Positions 44,149 through 52,788 of a DNA stretch of 55,994 nt are shown here, piece after piece; within the stretch, counting starts at the first letter, position 1, and each line of letters begins with the position of its first letter. This DNA comes from a delta proteobacterium NaphS2 (GTDB lineage: Bacteria > Desulfobacterota > DSM-4660 > Desulfatiglandales > Desulfatiglandaceae). A program made the translations under genes and the position numbers. Location of the stretch: contig ADZZ01000065.1 of the NCBI GenBank assembly GCA_000179315.1, positions 1-55,994 of the forward strand. The letters are read 5' to 3'. Under the pieces are notes generated by a model. That model was not told the origin of the DNA, searched no databases, and was given only the letters and a program-made list of their open reading frames with translations.

Positions 44149-45789
44149 ATGATACACTCAACTTTTTCATACCCCCTTTTGAAGGTTCTCGTCATGGTGG
44201 GCTGCTGCCTCGGTTTGACGTCCTGCGGCTTTGTGGAAAAACGGATCGATCAGACCGCGGGCGGCCCCAGTAAGCCGGCGGATACCTCTGTGACCATGGC
44301 ATGGGACGAAAAAGAAAAGGCACCGGTCCAACCGCCTTCAAGAATGGCTCAGCCATCCGGACCTTTGAACATCACCACCACCCAAGCCATTCTTCTTTCG
44401 CTTACAAACAACCGTTCTTTGGTGGTGGAAAAGCTGAACCCTGCCATTACGAAAACCTTTGAGGACACGGAACGGGCCGTGTTTGATCCGAACGTGGCGG
44501 CTGAAATCTCCGGCGGCCGTACCGACGGAGAACGCCAGGCGAGATCCGGGTCCCTGACGGAGGATTTCGTCAGGAATGAAGGGGCGGGCATTATTTCCCT
44601 AGCACAATATTTTCCCACGGGCACCACCGTCACACTGGAGGGGACCACGGAAATGACGAATTCCTCCCTCTACCAGGACGCCTTTTACTGGAGCCGGCTG
44701 GGCCTCACCGTGAACCAGGCCATCCTGAGAGGCTATGGCAGCGACGTCAACCTCGTGAGGCTTCAGCAAGCGCGGCTGGAAACGCGCCTTTCGGAATTTG
44801 AGTTGCGGGGCTTCACCCAGGCACTGGTGGCACAAGTGGAAGAAACCTTCTGGGATTATGCCCTCGCCCGACGGCAGGTGGAAATCTTTGAGGAGTCACT
44901 CAAGGTGGCTCGCCAGCAGGTGGCCGAAACCCAGGCGCTTATCGAAGTGGGACGGCTGGCCAAAGCCGAACTGCCAGCGGTTCAGGCGGAACTGGCAGCC
45001 CAGGAGCAGGGGCTTATCAACGCCCGAAGCAATCGTGAAACCGTGCGCCTGCAGCTGTTGCGGCTGCTCAACCCCCCCGGCGCCAACCTGTGGCAGCGGG
45101 AAGTGGATCTCGTCTATCAGCCGACCCTTCCGAAAGTCAAGTTGGATGATGTTCAATCTTATGTGGACATCTCCATGCAAATGCGACCGCTATTGAACGA
45201 AGCCCGCTTAAGACTGATGCAGAACGATCTGGAGGTGGTCAAGACAAAAAACGGCCTGCTCCCGGTGCTGGATCTCTTCGTCACCTTGGGAAAAAGCGGT
45301 TACGCCAATTCCTTCGGCCAATCCATCAACAACATCACCGGGGATTACTATGATGCATTCGTGGGGCTCCGCTTTGAATACCCCATATACAATCGCGCGC
45401 CGAAATCCCGTTATGAGCGAGCCGTGCTCGGTCTCGAGCAGGCGGAAAAATCCCTTCAGAACCTCTCCCAGCTGATCGAACTGGATGTGCGAACCGCATA
45501 TATTGAAGTGCACCGCACAAGGCAGCAGATCAACGCGTCCACCACCACCCGTATTTTCAACGAAGAAACCTTTCGGGTGGAAACGGAAAAACTGCGGGTG
45601 GGAAAGTCGACCAGCCTTCTGTTGGCGCAGGCGCAGCGGGATCTTCTGGCCAGCAGGATTGCGGAAGTGGAAGCCCTCGCCAATTACATCAAAGCACTGA
45701 TTTATCTTTACAGCCAGGATGGCTCCCTGTTGGATCGCCGCGGAATTGCTGCGCCGGGCCGGGAACCGGTTAGCCTCTCAAAATCTTAG
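44149..45789 (+). CDS. TolC-like outer-membrane efflux lipoprotein
   Basis: A 546-residue outer-membrane channel protein. The signal peptide ends in a lipobox, LTSC (cysteine near residue 27), so it is lipid-anchored. Two long coiled-coil repeats typical of the outer-membrane efflux family follow, including LAQYFPTGTTVTLEGT, the helical QVEIFEESLKVARQQVAETQ, and the second-repeat FEYPIYNRAPKSRYERA. ATG 44149 is chosen for GAAAGGA upstream and because the signal peptide begins there; a TTG-initiated frame to 44080 is not credible. It completes the tripartite pump encoded divergently. The 160-base gap between the units should hold both promoters. Confidence 0.9.
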   Translation: MIHSTFSYPLLKVLVMVGCCLGLTSCGFVEKRIDQTAGGPSKPADTSVTMAWDEKEKAPVQPPSRMAQPSGPLNITTTQAILLSLTNNRSLVVEKLNPAITKTFEDTERAVFDPNVAAEISGGRTDGERQARSGSLTEDFVRNEGAGIISLAQYFPTGTTVTLEGTTEMTNSSLYQDAFYWSRLGLTVNQAILRGYGSDVNLVRLQQARLETRLSEFELRGFTQALVAQVEETFWDYALARRQVEIFEESLKVARQQVAETQALIEVGRLAKAELPAVQAELAAQEQGLINARSNRETVRLQLLRLLNPPGANLWQREVDLVYQPTLPKVKLDDVQSYVDISMQMRPLLNEARLRLMQNDLEVVKTKNGLLPVLDLFVTLGKSGYANSFGQSINNITGDYYDAFVGLRFEYPIYNRAPKSRYERAVLGLEQAEKSLQNLSQLIELDVRTAYIEVHRTRQQINASTTTRIFNEETFRVETEKLRVGKSTSLLLAQAQRDLLASRIAEVEALANYIKALIYLYSQDGSLLDRRGIAAPGREPVSLSKS

Positions 45790-45888
45790 GATATTCGGCT
45801 CATACTTTGAGATTCCTTTTCCGGCAGTAAGCATCTTGACGGATGAAGAAATTCTGAAGCACAGCGCGTTTTTTACGGAGGAAGTCTT

Positions 45889-46599
45889 ATGTCAAAAGTT
45901 GAACGTGCCAATCTACCGAAGCGACCCAAAAGAGTCATGTTGATCCACGCCTTGACTGAATCGTTGGAACCCATACACAGGGCATTCAGTGTTAATTGGC
46001 CCGAAGCGGAGATATACGATTTGCTGGATTCCTCCCTTTCGGCAGACCATGCGGCCAACCGGGGAATGCTTGATACCCGAATGATGGAACGTTTCAAAAC
46101 CCTGGGGCGGTATGCCGCACGAACCGGTTCCGGGGATCGGGCGACCCATGGAATCCTGTTCACCTGCTCGGCCTTTGGCAAAGCCATTGAAGCGGTGAAA
46201 CGGGAAATTCAAATTCCGGTCCTTACGCCCAACGAAGCGGCCTTTGCCGCTGCAATCAAGGTTGGACAACATATCGGCTTGCTGACGACATTTGAGCCGT
46301 CACTGCCGGCACTTTCCGCTGAAATGCATGCCGTGGCCCGTAGAAGTGGCGTTCCCCTTGAATTGGAAACAAGGGTCATCCCCGATGCACTGACCGCCTT
46401 GCGCCAAGGCAGGCCGGAGATACACGACACCCTCATTGCTGAGGCAGCCTCCGCGTTAGGGCCGTTGGATGTAGCGGTTTTGGGCCAGTTTTCCATGGCC
46501 AGAGCAGCTAAAGCCGTGGTTTCACGGGTGACTGCGCCTGTTATCACGACACCTGACAGCGCGGTGCAGGAATTGCGTCGAATTCTGGAAAGCCCTTGA
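45889..46599 (+). CDS. Asp/Glu racemase-superfamily protein lacking one catalytic cysteine
   Basis: A 236-residue protein of the Asp/Glu/hydantoin racemase fold. The first catalytic cysteine is present in HGILFTCSAFGKAIE. At the second catalytic position, normally L-G-C-T/A, the sequence is AVLGQFSMARA, with glutamine in place of cysteine. A two-base racemase mechanism is therefore unlikely; an isomerase, lyase or decarboxylase reaction using one cysteine is possible, as in other members. GGAGGAAG precedes ATG 45889. The next gene, a beta-hydroxyacid dehydrogenase, starts 50 bases on, so the two may share a catabolic pathway for a small dicarboxylic or hydroxy acid. Confidence 0.8.
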   Translation: MSKVERANLPKRPKRVMLIHALTESLEPIHRAFSVNWPEAEIYDLLDSSLSADHAANRGMLDTRMMERFKTLGRYAARTGSGDRATHGILFTCSAFGKAIEAVKREIQIPVLTPNEAAFAAAIKVGQHIGLLTTFEPSLPALSAEMHAVARRSGVPLELETRVIPDALTALRQGRPEIHDTLIAEAASALGPLDVAVLGQFSMARAAKAVVSRVTAPVITTPDSAVQELRRILESP

Positions 46600-46648
46600 A
46601 AGTGGTTGGTGAATTTATCACAAAATTACAGAAGCCGGAGAGAAAAAA

Positions 46649-47545
46649 ATGAAACGGAAAATCGGATTTATCGGACTTGGGGAAATGGGGAAATGGATGT
46701 CATTGAATATCTTAAAGAGCGGTTATGATGTTTCGGTTTGCGACATTAACCCTGATGCCGTCAAATTCTTGACCGATCAAGGCGCCCGGTCCTTCCGGAA
46801 TCCGGCTGATTTGGCAAGTGAGATCGACTGTATTCTCCTGAGTCTGCCGGACACGCGGGTGGTTGAGAGCGTCATATTTAAAGAAAACGGCATCATTAAC
46901 GGTGCGAAAAAGGATCTGGTGATTGTTGATTTAAGTACCATCAGCTACATCAAAACCATTGAATTTGAACGGCAACTGAAAGAAATGGAAATTCTGTTCG
47001 CCGATGCGCCGGTTTCAGGGATGGAAGCCGGAGCCAGGAAAGGAGATCTGACAATCATGTTTGGGGGCGACCCGGACCTTCTCGAGACCGTTCGTCCGCT
47101 GCTTAATGCCATGGGAAAGGACATCGTCTACACGGGGAAAATCGGCAACGGCCAGTTGACCAAGTTGATCAACCAGTTGCTTTTCAATATATGTTGTGCG
47201 GGAATTGCCGAAGTCCTCCCCATGGCGGTCAAACTCGGTTTGGATCCTGAAAAAGTGACCCAAGTTGTCACAAACGGCACGGGTCGCAGCTTTGCCGCGG
47301 ATTTTTTTCTGCCCTTAACGCTTGAAAACAGGTTCGATCAAGGATACCCTCTTAAATCGGCATACAAAGACTTGGTCAGCGCCGCTGAAATCTCAGCCCA
47401 CCACAAAATTCCCCTGCCCTTGGTGGAGGCGACCGCCACAACATTTAAAATGGCTTTGCTGCAGGGTTTGGAGGACGAAAGCAAAGGCGCACTCATAAAG
47501 GTCTTTGAACGTATGCTTAATGTTCGGTTCCGCAAGACGAAATAG
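46649..47545 (+). CDS. Beta-hydroxyacid dehydrogenase (3-hydroxyisobutyrate/tartronate-semialdehyde type)
   Basis: A 298-residue NAD(P)-dependent dehydrogenase. The Rossmann start FIGLGEMGKWMSLNILKSGY is followed by CDINPDA, whose acidic residue favours NAD. The substrate-binding motif DAPVSGMEAGARKGDLTIM and the catalytic lysine in GNGQLTKLINQLL are both present. Length is normal for the family. GGAGAG precedes the ATG. It follows the racemase-like gene closely on the same strand. Exact substrate (3-hydroxyisobutyrate, tartronate semialdehyde, or another 3-hydroxyacid) cannot be settled. Confidence 0.88.
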   Translation: MKRKIGFIGLGEMGKWMSLNILKSGYDVSVCDINPDAVKFLTDQGARSFRNPADLASEIDCILLSLPDTRVVESVIFKENGIINGAKKDLVIVDLSTISYIKTIEFERQLKEMEILFADAPVSGMEAGARKGDLTIMFGGDPDLLETVRPLLNAMGKDIVYTGKIGNGQLTKLINQLLFNICCAGIAEVLPMAVKLGLDPEKVTQVVTNGTGRSFAADFFLPLTLENRFDQGYPLKSAYKDLVSAAEISAHHKIPLPLVEATATTFKMALLQGLEDESKGALIKVFERMLNVRFRKTK

Positions 47546-47626
47546 TATTTAACGCGACTCCTCAGCCGTTCGTCACCTTGCTTCGGGCGCTATTCCATTT
47601 TTCGAGATGGATTGTCCAAGGCGTGA

Positions 47627-49120
47627 CTAGGGCCCGGTCACCGTTACGGTCACCCAGTCGAAGACCATGGAATCCATATCGAGAGCACCGTTCGCGTTCA
47701 GATCAATCCCGAAATAGAAAATGTGAGTGCCCGGTGTCAGTTCATGAGAATTGATCAGCTGCGTGGTATCCAAATCAAACAGCAGACCTTTATGTGTCGG
47801 GATGAGGCCTGGGACCATGGCGCCTGCGGAGAGCTTGTAATGATTGAAAGTGCCTGATGGTGTGGATTCCGCCACCCACCAATCGGCCGTTGCAGCAGAA
47901 AAGGACCCTGCATTGAGACCGACCGCAACGGACACGGCCGTCCCTGATGAAACGGTAATGGCGCCGTCATGCCCGTTGGCTTTAATATCCGGCGTAGGAG
48001 AGGCGCCACTGAATCCCGTGTGTCCGAGATCACGATGAAACATGGGCCAACCCGTGTGGGCCAATCCCGCTGAACTGCCGTTTATGGCGTACAGATTATT
48101 GTCATTGGATCCCACGTAGACCGTCCCGTCGGAGACGATGGCCGGGGACGATGCCACAAGATCACCTGTCCCGAAAGCCCACTTCTGGGTTCCATTGGGA
48201 TTGACGGCATAGATGTTCTTGTCGCCGGATCCCACATAAACAACGCCGTCTGAGCCGATGGCAGGGGAGGAGGCTGAACCGCTTCCCGTCTTAAAGGCCC
48301 ACTTCTTGGAACCGTCCGGGTTTACGGCATAGAGATTGCCGTCTGATCCTCCCAAAATATAGACGGTGCCGTCAGCCCCCACGGCGGGGGAGGATTGAAT
48401 TCCAAAGCCTTCGGTGTCGAAAACCCATTTTTTTGTGCCGTCCGGATTTATGGCGTAAAGACTCAAGAGTGATCCCACATAGACCGTGCCGTCGGGCCCC
48501 ACCGCGGGCGAAGAATCCTCACCGCTCACTTGAAAGACCCATTTCTGGTTGCCGTTCGCGTCCACGGCAAAAAGATTGTCAACCGCCTGCACATAAATTG
48601 TCCCGTCTTTTCCCACGGCGGGAGAGGTACTGACCGCGGACCCGGTGGAAAAGCACCATTTCTTGGTACCATCCGCCTTAACCGCGCACATTGCGTTATT
48701 ATCCGCTAAACCGAAAAATATCGTTCCGTCGGCTCCGATTGCGGGGCAGGAATACACGGCACCGTCAACATCAAAGAGATGCCATTTCAGGGTGCCATCC
48801 GCCTTAATGGCATAGAGCCCGGCCGCTGATCCCACATAGATCGTGCCGTCGTTTCCGATGGCGGCTGAAGCGCCCAGCGAGCCTGCCGAAGTGAAATTAA
48901 AGGCCCACTTCTTGGAACCGTCCGGGTTTATGGCATAGAGATTGCCGTCTTTGGATTTGACGTAGACAATGCCATCCGCCCCCACGGCAGGAGAAGCGTC
49001 CACCGGACCATCCGTTTTAAACGCCCACTTCTCGGTGCCGTCAGTCCCCCATGCACCATCAATCCCCAGCAGAAAAAAACAGAGTGTAAAACCGATCAGG
49101 GTATGAAACGTCTTGTTCAT
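47627..49120 (-). CDS. Secreted PQQ-type beta-propeller repeat protein
   Basis: A 497-residue exported protein. A signal peptide (residues 1-24, ending DGAWG) is followed by eight tandem repeats of about 40 residues with consensus W-x-F...SSPA-x-G-x-DGT-x-YVG...LYA-x-NPDG-x-KK, for example DASPAVGADGIVYV. These should form an eight-bladed propeller occupying residues 30-350. The remaining 140 residues are a separate domain (HDGAITVSSGTAVSVAVGLN and later DLNANGALDM). No catalytic PQQ ligands are evident; the fold more likely binds or scaffolds. It stands alone between the dehydrogenase and etfA. Confidence 0.85.
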   Translation of the reverse strand: MNKTFHTLIGFTLCFFLLGIDGAWGTDGTEKWAFKTDGPVDASPAVGADGIVYVKSKDGNLYAINPDGSKKWAFNFTSAGSLGASAAIGNDGTIYVGSAAGLYAIKADGTLKWHLFDVDGAVYSCPAIGADGTIFFGLADNNAMCAVKADGTKKWCFSTGSAVSTSPAVGKDGTIYVQAVDNLFAVDANGNQKWVFQVSGEDSSPAVGPDGTVYVGSLLSLYAINPDGTKKWVFDTEGFGIQSSPAVGADGTVYILGGSDGNLYAVNPDGSKKWAFKTGSGSASSPAIGSDGVVYVGSGDKNIYAVNPNGTQKWAFGTGDLVASSPAIVSDGTVYVGSNDNNLYAINGSSAGLAHTGWPMFHRDLGHTGFSGASPTPDIKANGHDGAITVSSGTAVSVAVGLNAGSFSAATADWWVAESTPSGTFNHYKLSAGAMVPGLIPTHKGLLFDLDTTQLINSHELTPGTHIFYFGIDLNANGALDMDSMVFDWVTVTVTGP

Positions 49121-49219
49121 TCTATCTCCTTAAACGGATAAGCCTTCGGCGTTTTAGCTTCCGTAATCAAGTTGAAAAACTCCCGCGAAGCATCGAGGAT
49201 CTTCCTGGATCCGGAAGGA

Positions 49220-50437
49220 TCATATCAATCCCTTCTTGTATTCCCGGATTTTATCGACCAGCACCGGAACAACCTGAAACATGTCGCCGATAAAGGTTAC
49301 GTCCGAAGCAGCGACAATGGGCGCTTTCCGATCGGTATTGATGGAAATAACGGTTTTGGCTTGCGACATCCCTGCCAGATGCTGGATGGCGCCGGAGATG
49401 CCGCAGGCGATATAGAGATCCGGCCGGACCGTTTTTCCCGTCTGGCCGATCTGGTGATCCTGCCCGATCCACCCCGCATCCACTGCTGCCCGTGAAGCAC
49501 CCACTTCAGCCCCCAGTTCCGCGGCAAGGGCCTTTAAAACCTTAAAACCTTCCACGCCGTCCACCCCGTGGCCTCCGGCCACTATGATCTTGGCATCTTC
49601 CAGCTTCACGCCTTTCCGGGTCGATTGAACGATCTCCAACACCCGGGTGATGAAATCCTTTTCATCCAGATCAATTTTTATTTCTTCCCGGGTACCGTTT
49701 CTTTGGGGATCGCGAGGGAGCTTCTTCATGACACCCGGCCGGACCGTGGCCATTTGGGGACGGTTGTCGGGACAGACGATGGTGGCCATGATATTTCCGC
49801 CGAAGGCCGGCCGGGTCTGCAGCAGGATACCCTCCCTCGCGCATATTTCCAAGCCGGTGCAGTCGGCCGTCAACCCTGTCTTCAGCCGGTTGGCCACACG
49901 GGGGGCGAGGTCCCTTCCCTGGGGTGTGGCGCCGAACAAAAGAATTTCAGGCTTTTTCTCCCGTGCAATTTGCGCGATGGCCTTGGTGTAAATGCCCGTT
50001 TGGTACGTTTTAAAAGGTTCTTCCTCCACAATGATCACATGATCGGCACCGTAATAAATCAATTCATCGGCCATATGACCCAAATCATGACCGATCAGGA
50101 TTGCCGTCACCAACTGCTCTTTACCCTGTTTTGAAAATTCATTCGCCAGTCCCCTTCCCTTTCCCAGCAGTTCAAGGGACACCTTTGAAGCGGTCTCATT
50201 ATCCCGCTCAATGAAAACATATATCCCGTGAAACGGGGTGACATCCATGCGGATCCTCTCCTGGGATCCTTCAAAGCCGATGGCGCCGAACTCACATGAA
50301 TCGATGCACGATCCGCAATTTGTGCACCCGTCATTGATGACCGCTTTCTTATTCCTCATGCTGATGGCCGCATAAGGACACGCCTCAACGCAGAGTTTAC
50401 ATCCCTTGCACTTTTCTTCATTAACAACAACCGGCAT
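49220..50437 (-). CDS. etfA: Electron transfer flavoprotein alpha subunit with N-terminal ferredoxin domain
   Basis: A 405-residue fusion. Residues 1-60 are a two-[4Fe-4S] ferredoxin: CKGCKLCVEACP and CTNCGSCIDSC. The rest is ETF alpha, with the FAD-binding C-terminal region GASRAAVDAGWIGQDHQIGQ, then VRPDLYIACGISGAIQH and SINTDRKAPI. Such fused ETFs in anaerobes link acyl-CoA dehydrogenases to ferredoxin or membrane Fe-S carriers, and some take part in electron bifurcation or confurcation. It is the last gene of the dehydrogenase-etfB-etfA unit, 73 bases after etfB. Confidence 0.94.
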   Translation of the reverse strand: MPVVVNEEKCKGCKLCVEACPYAAISMRNKKAVINDGCTNCGSCIDSCEFGAIGFEGSQERIRMDVTPFHGIYVFIERDNETASKVSLELLGKGRGLANEFSKQGKEQLVTAILIGHDLGHMADELIYYGADHVIIVEEEPFKTYQTGIYTKAIAQIAREKKPEILLFGATPQGRDLAPRVANRLKTGLTADCTGLEICAREGILLQTRPAFGGNIMATIVCPDNRPQMATVRPGVMKKLPRDPQRNGTREEIKIDLDEKDFITRVLEIVQSTRKGVKLEDAKIIVAGGHGVDGVEGFKVLKALAAELGAEVGASRAAVDAGWIGQDHQIGQTGKTVRPDLYIACGISGAIQHLAGMSQAKTVISINTDRKAPIVAASDVTFIGDMFQVVPVLVDKIREYKKGLI

Positions 50438-50510
50438 AACCTATCCTTTTCATATATCCGCTGTCCATAAGCTGTCGGCAGACAGCTGATTGGTTTTACA
50501 TTTCGGAACC

Positions 50511-51305
50511 TTAAAACCTGAGGAGGGACTTCTCCAACATAAAATCGAGGATGTCCGCCGCGCTCTCCGAAGGTTGTTTTTCGATCATCAGCCCGGCACG
50601 ACTGTGACTGGGAACAAAGGTCTTCCTGACCCAGGTGGGAGACCCGTTGATGCCGATTCGCATGGGATTCAGTTTCAAATCGTCTTTTGTCCAGGTAACG
50701 ACGTCCTTGTCTCGAAATGCCTTCAGAACCCCGTTCATGGTCTTGAAGCGGGGCCTGTTGACCCTGCTGGAGACCGTGATCAACGCCGGCATTTTCATTT
50801 CGATGGTCCGCATGACGCTGTCGAAACGACTCTTAACGGTCACCACATCTTGTCGAATGGCGATTTCCTCCACATAGGTAGCCTGCGGGAGGTTCAATCC
50901 TTCGGCCAGTTGGGGGCCGACCTGGGCGGTGTCGCCGTCGATTGCCTGTCTTCCACAGATAATGAGGTCGAATTTCTTTATTTTTTTTATGGCTCTCGAA
51001 AGCATATAGCTGGTCGCAAGGGTATCAGCACCGGCAAATGCCCGGTCGCTCATCAAAATGGCCCTGTCAGCGCCCATGGCCAGCGCTTCTCTCAAGGCGA
51101 TTTCAGCCTGAGGCGGCCCCATGGATAAAACCGTTACCACCACATCATCGTTATCTTCCTTTATCCTGAGCGCTGCCTCTATGGCATTTTTGTCTTCAGG
51201 ATTGATAATACTGGGGACACCCTCCCGAATCAGCGTACCGGTCTTCGGGTCGATTTTCACTTCTTGGGTATCCGGAACCTGTTTGACTGTCACGACTATA
51301 TTCAT
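50511..51305 (-). CDS. etfB: Electron transfer flavoprotein beta subunit
   Basis: A 264-residue subunit that pairs with EtfA and binds the second nucleotide or flavin. It opens MNIVVTVKQVPDTQEVKIDP; NPEDKNAIEAALRIKE and the signature region around VEEIAIRQDVVTVKSRFD are typical. CGRQAIDGDTAQVGPQLAEG forms part of the nucleotide site. Length is normal. It is preceded by the acyl-CoA dehydrogenase gene on the same strand, 42 bases away, and they should form one transcript. The ribosome site is weak (GAGG). Confidence 0.95.
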   Translation of the reverse strand: MNIVVTVKQVPDTQEVKIDPKTGTLIREGVPSIINPEDKNAIEAALRIKEDNDDVVVTVLSMGPPQAEIALREALAMGADRAILMSDRAFAGADTLATSYMLSRAIKKIKKFDLIICGRQAIDGDTAQVGPQLAEGLNLPQATYVEEIAIRQDVVTVKSRFDSVMRTIEMKMPALITVSSRVNRPRFKTMNGVLKAFRDKDVVTWTKDDLKLNPMRIGINGSPTWVRKTFVPSHSRAGLMIEKQPSESAADILDFMLEKSLLRF

Positions 51306-51347
51306 TTAAAAAACCTCAAATGATCTTGGTTTCAAGGGACCATGATA

Positions 51348-52502
51348 CTAACAACCGATGGCCCGCGAAATCACGATCCGGAGAACCTCGGACGTTCCTT
51401 CGCCGATTTGCAGAAGACGTTGATCCCTGTAGAAGCGCTCCACATCATAATCCTTGAACAAACCGTATCCACCATGGACCTGAACAGCCTCATCGGCCAC
51501 CTCCCTTGCGATTTCACTGCAATAGAGTTTGGCCATGGCGGACTCCTTGCCGTAGGGGCGCTTGTTTTCAGCCAGCCAGCAAGCCTTGTACAGAAGATTT
51601 CTCGCCAGCTCAATCTTCAATGCCATGTCCGCCAGCTTGAAGCTGATGGCCTGTTGCCTGCTGATGGGCTTCCCGAACTGAACCCGTTCCTTGGAATAAC
51701 GCAGCGCCGCTTCGTAGGCGCCTTGAGCGCAACCCAGCCCCATGGCCCCGATGGAAAGGCGACCGCCGTCCAGGGTTGCAAGCATCTGTTTGAACCCGTC
51801 CCCCGGATTCCCTAGAACAGCATTGTCCGGAACACGGCAGTTGTTTAAGAAAAGTTCCGCCGTATTGGAACCTCTCCACATGAGTTTTCGTTTCAGCGTA
51901 TTCCGGGTGAAGCCCGGCGTGTCATTCTCGACGATAAAACAGGTATACTCCACCTTTCCGTTCGGCCTGGTACCGGTCAACGCCTGAACGATGGACCCCT
52001 TGGTCATCGGGGTGTCGGCGTTTGTTGTCAGCGTCTTTCTGCCGTTGATGATCCACGAATCCCCGTCCCTTGTTGCGGTGGTACTGGTGGCGCCGGCATC
52101 GGAACCTGCGTTCGGTTCCGTCAGGCCAAACCCTATCAGGGTTCTTCCCCGGCAGAGATCAGGAAGATATTTTCTTTTTTGGGCTTCCAATCCGAATGCA
52201 TCGATGGGGCCGATGCCCAGAGAATTGCCCGCCGCAAGGGTAGCGGCCTGTGAACCATCAATCCGGGCAATCTCCTCCACGGCGATAATATAGGAAATAT
52301 AATCGAGGCCCTGCCCCCCATAGGCTTCGGGTACCGTCATGCCGAATAAACCGATATCCCCCATCTGCTGTGTCAACGATACGGAAAATTCTTCGTTTTC
52401 TTCCAATTCCCCGGCCACGGGTTTGATTTCGCTTTCCGCGAATTCCCGGACCGCCAACCGAATCATCTCAAACTTATCATCCATCTGGTAACATAATGTC
52501 AT
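51348..52502 (-). CDS. Acyl-CoA dehydrogenase
   Basis: A 384-residue flavoprotein of normal length that oxidises an acyl-CoA and passes electrons to the adjacent ETF. Conserved segments are GFGLTEPNAGSDAGATSTTA, GRKTLTTNADT (FAD/substrate loop), QFGKPISRQQAISFKLADMA, and the C-terminal QVHGGYGLFKDYDVERFYRD. The catalytic glutamate is in IGEGTSEVLR. Chain-length preference is not readable. ATG 52502 is used; ATG 52484 (MDDKFEMIRL) is also possible and agrees better with family starts. It leads the unit with etfB-etfA and is divergent from the HMG-CoA synthase gene. Confidence 0.93.
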   Translation of the reverse strand: MTLCYQMDDKFEMIRLAVREFAESEIKPVAGELEENEEFSVSLTQQMGDIGLFGMTVPEAYGGQGLDYISYIIAVEEIARIDGSQAATLAAGNSLGIGPIDAFGLEAQKRKYLPDLCRGRTLIGFGLTEPNAGSDAGATSTTATRDGDSWIINGRKTLTTNADTPMTKGSIVQALTGTRPNGKVEYTCFIVENDTPGFTRNTLKRKLMWRGSNTAELFLNNCRVPDNAVLGNPGDGFKQMLATLDGGRLSIGAMGLGCAQGAYEAALRYSKERVQFGKPISRQQAISFKLADMALKIELARNLLYKACWLAENKRPYGKESAMAKLYCSEIAREVADEAVQVHGGYGLFKDYDVERFYRDQRLLQIGEGTSEVLRIVISRAIGC

Positions 52503-52549
52503 GTTGCTGATTCTTCCTTGCCTGCTGAATACTATTCATTTATAAGATA

Positions 52550-52570
52550 ACTGATTTGTATAACATCAGT
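52550..52570. promoter_or_regulatory. Inverted repeat in the divergent promoter region
   Basis: ACTGAT-9 bases-ATCAGT, a perfect 6-bp inverted repeat, lies between the divergent acyl-CoA dehydrogenase and HMG-CoA synthase genes in an AT-rich stretch. Possible operator; no regulator is linked to it by sequence. Confidence 0.3.
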
Positions 52571-52788
52571 GCGTGGCCAATAACAATAAAAAAATGGATC
52601 AGGCCAAAATGATGAATGGGGACGATGGCTTTCCACATTTATCGAGAAAGCGAATCCCGGCCTTTTTTTCTGTTTGATCCTTTTTGGCGCTTTTGATATA
52701 CAATCACCTTTTTTGGAATGATGGAATTATAAATTTCGTCCAAACGCATATGGAGAGCCGAACAAAGGTTCTGTTGAAAGGAGTCGTC

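Noticed and set aside
47627-49120. Periodic DNA repeats (about 120 bp) as a non-coding satellite or CRISPR
   Set aside because: They are the blades of a beta-propeller protein with a signal peptide; reading frame and period match the 40-residue unit.
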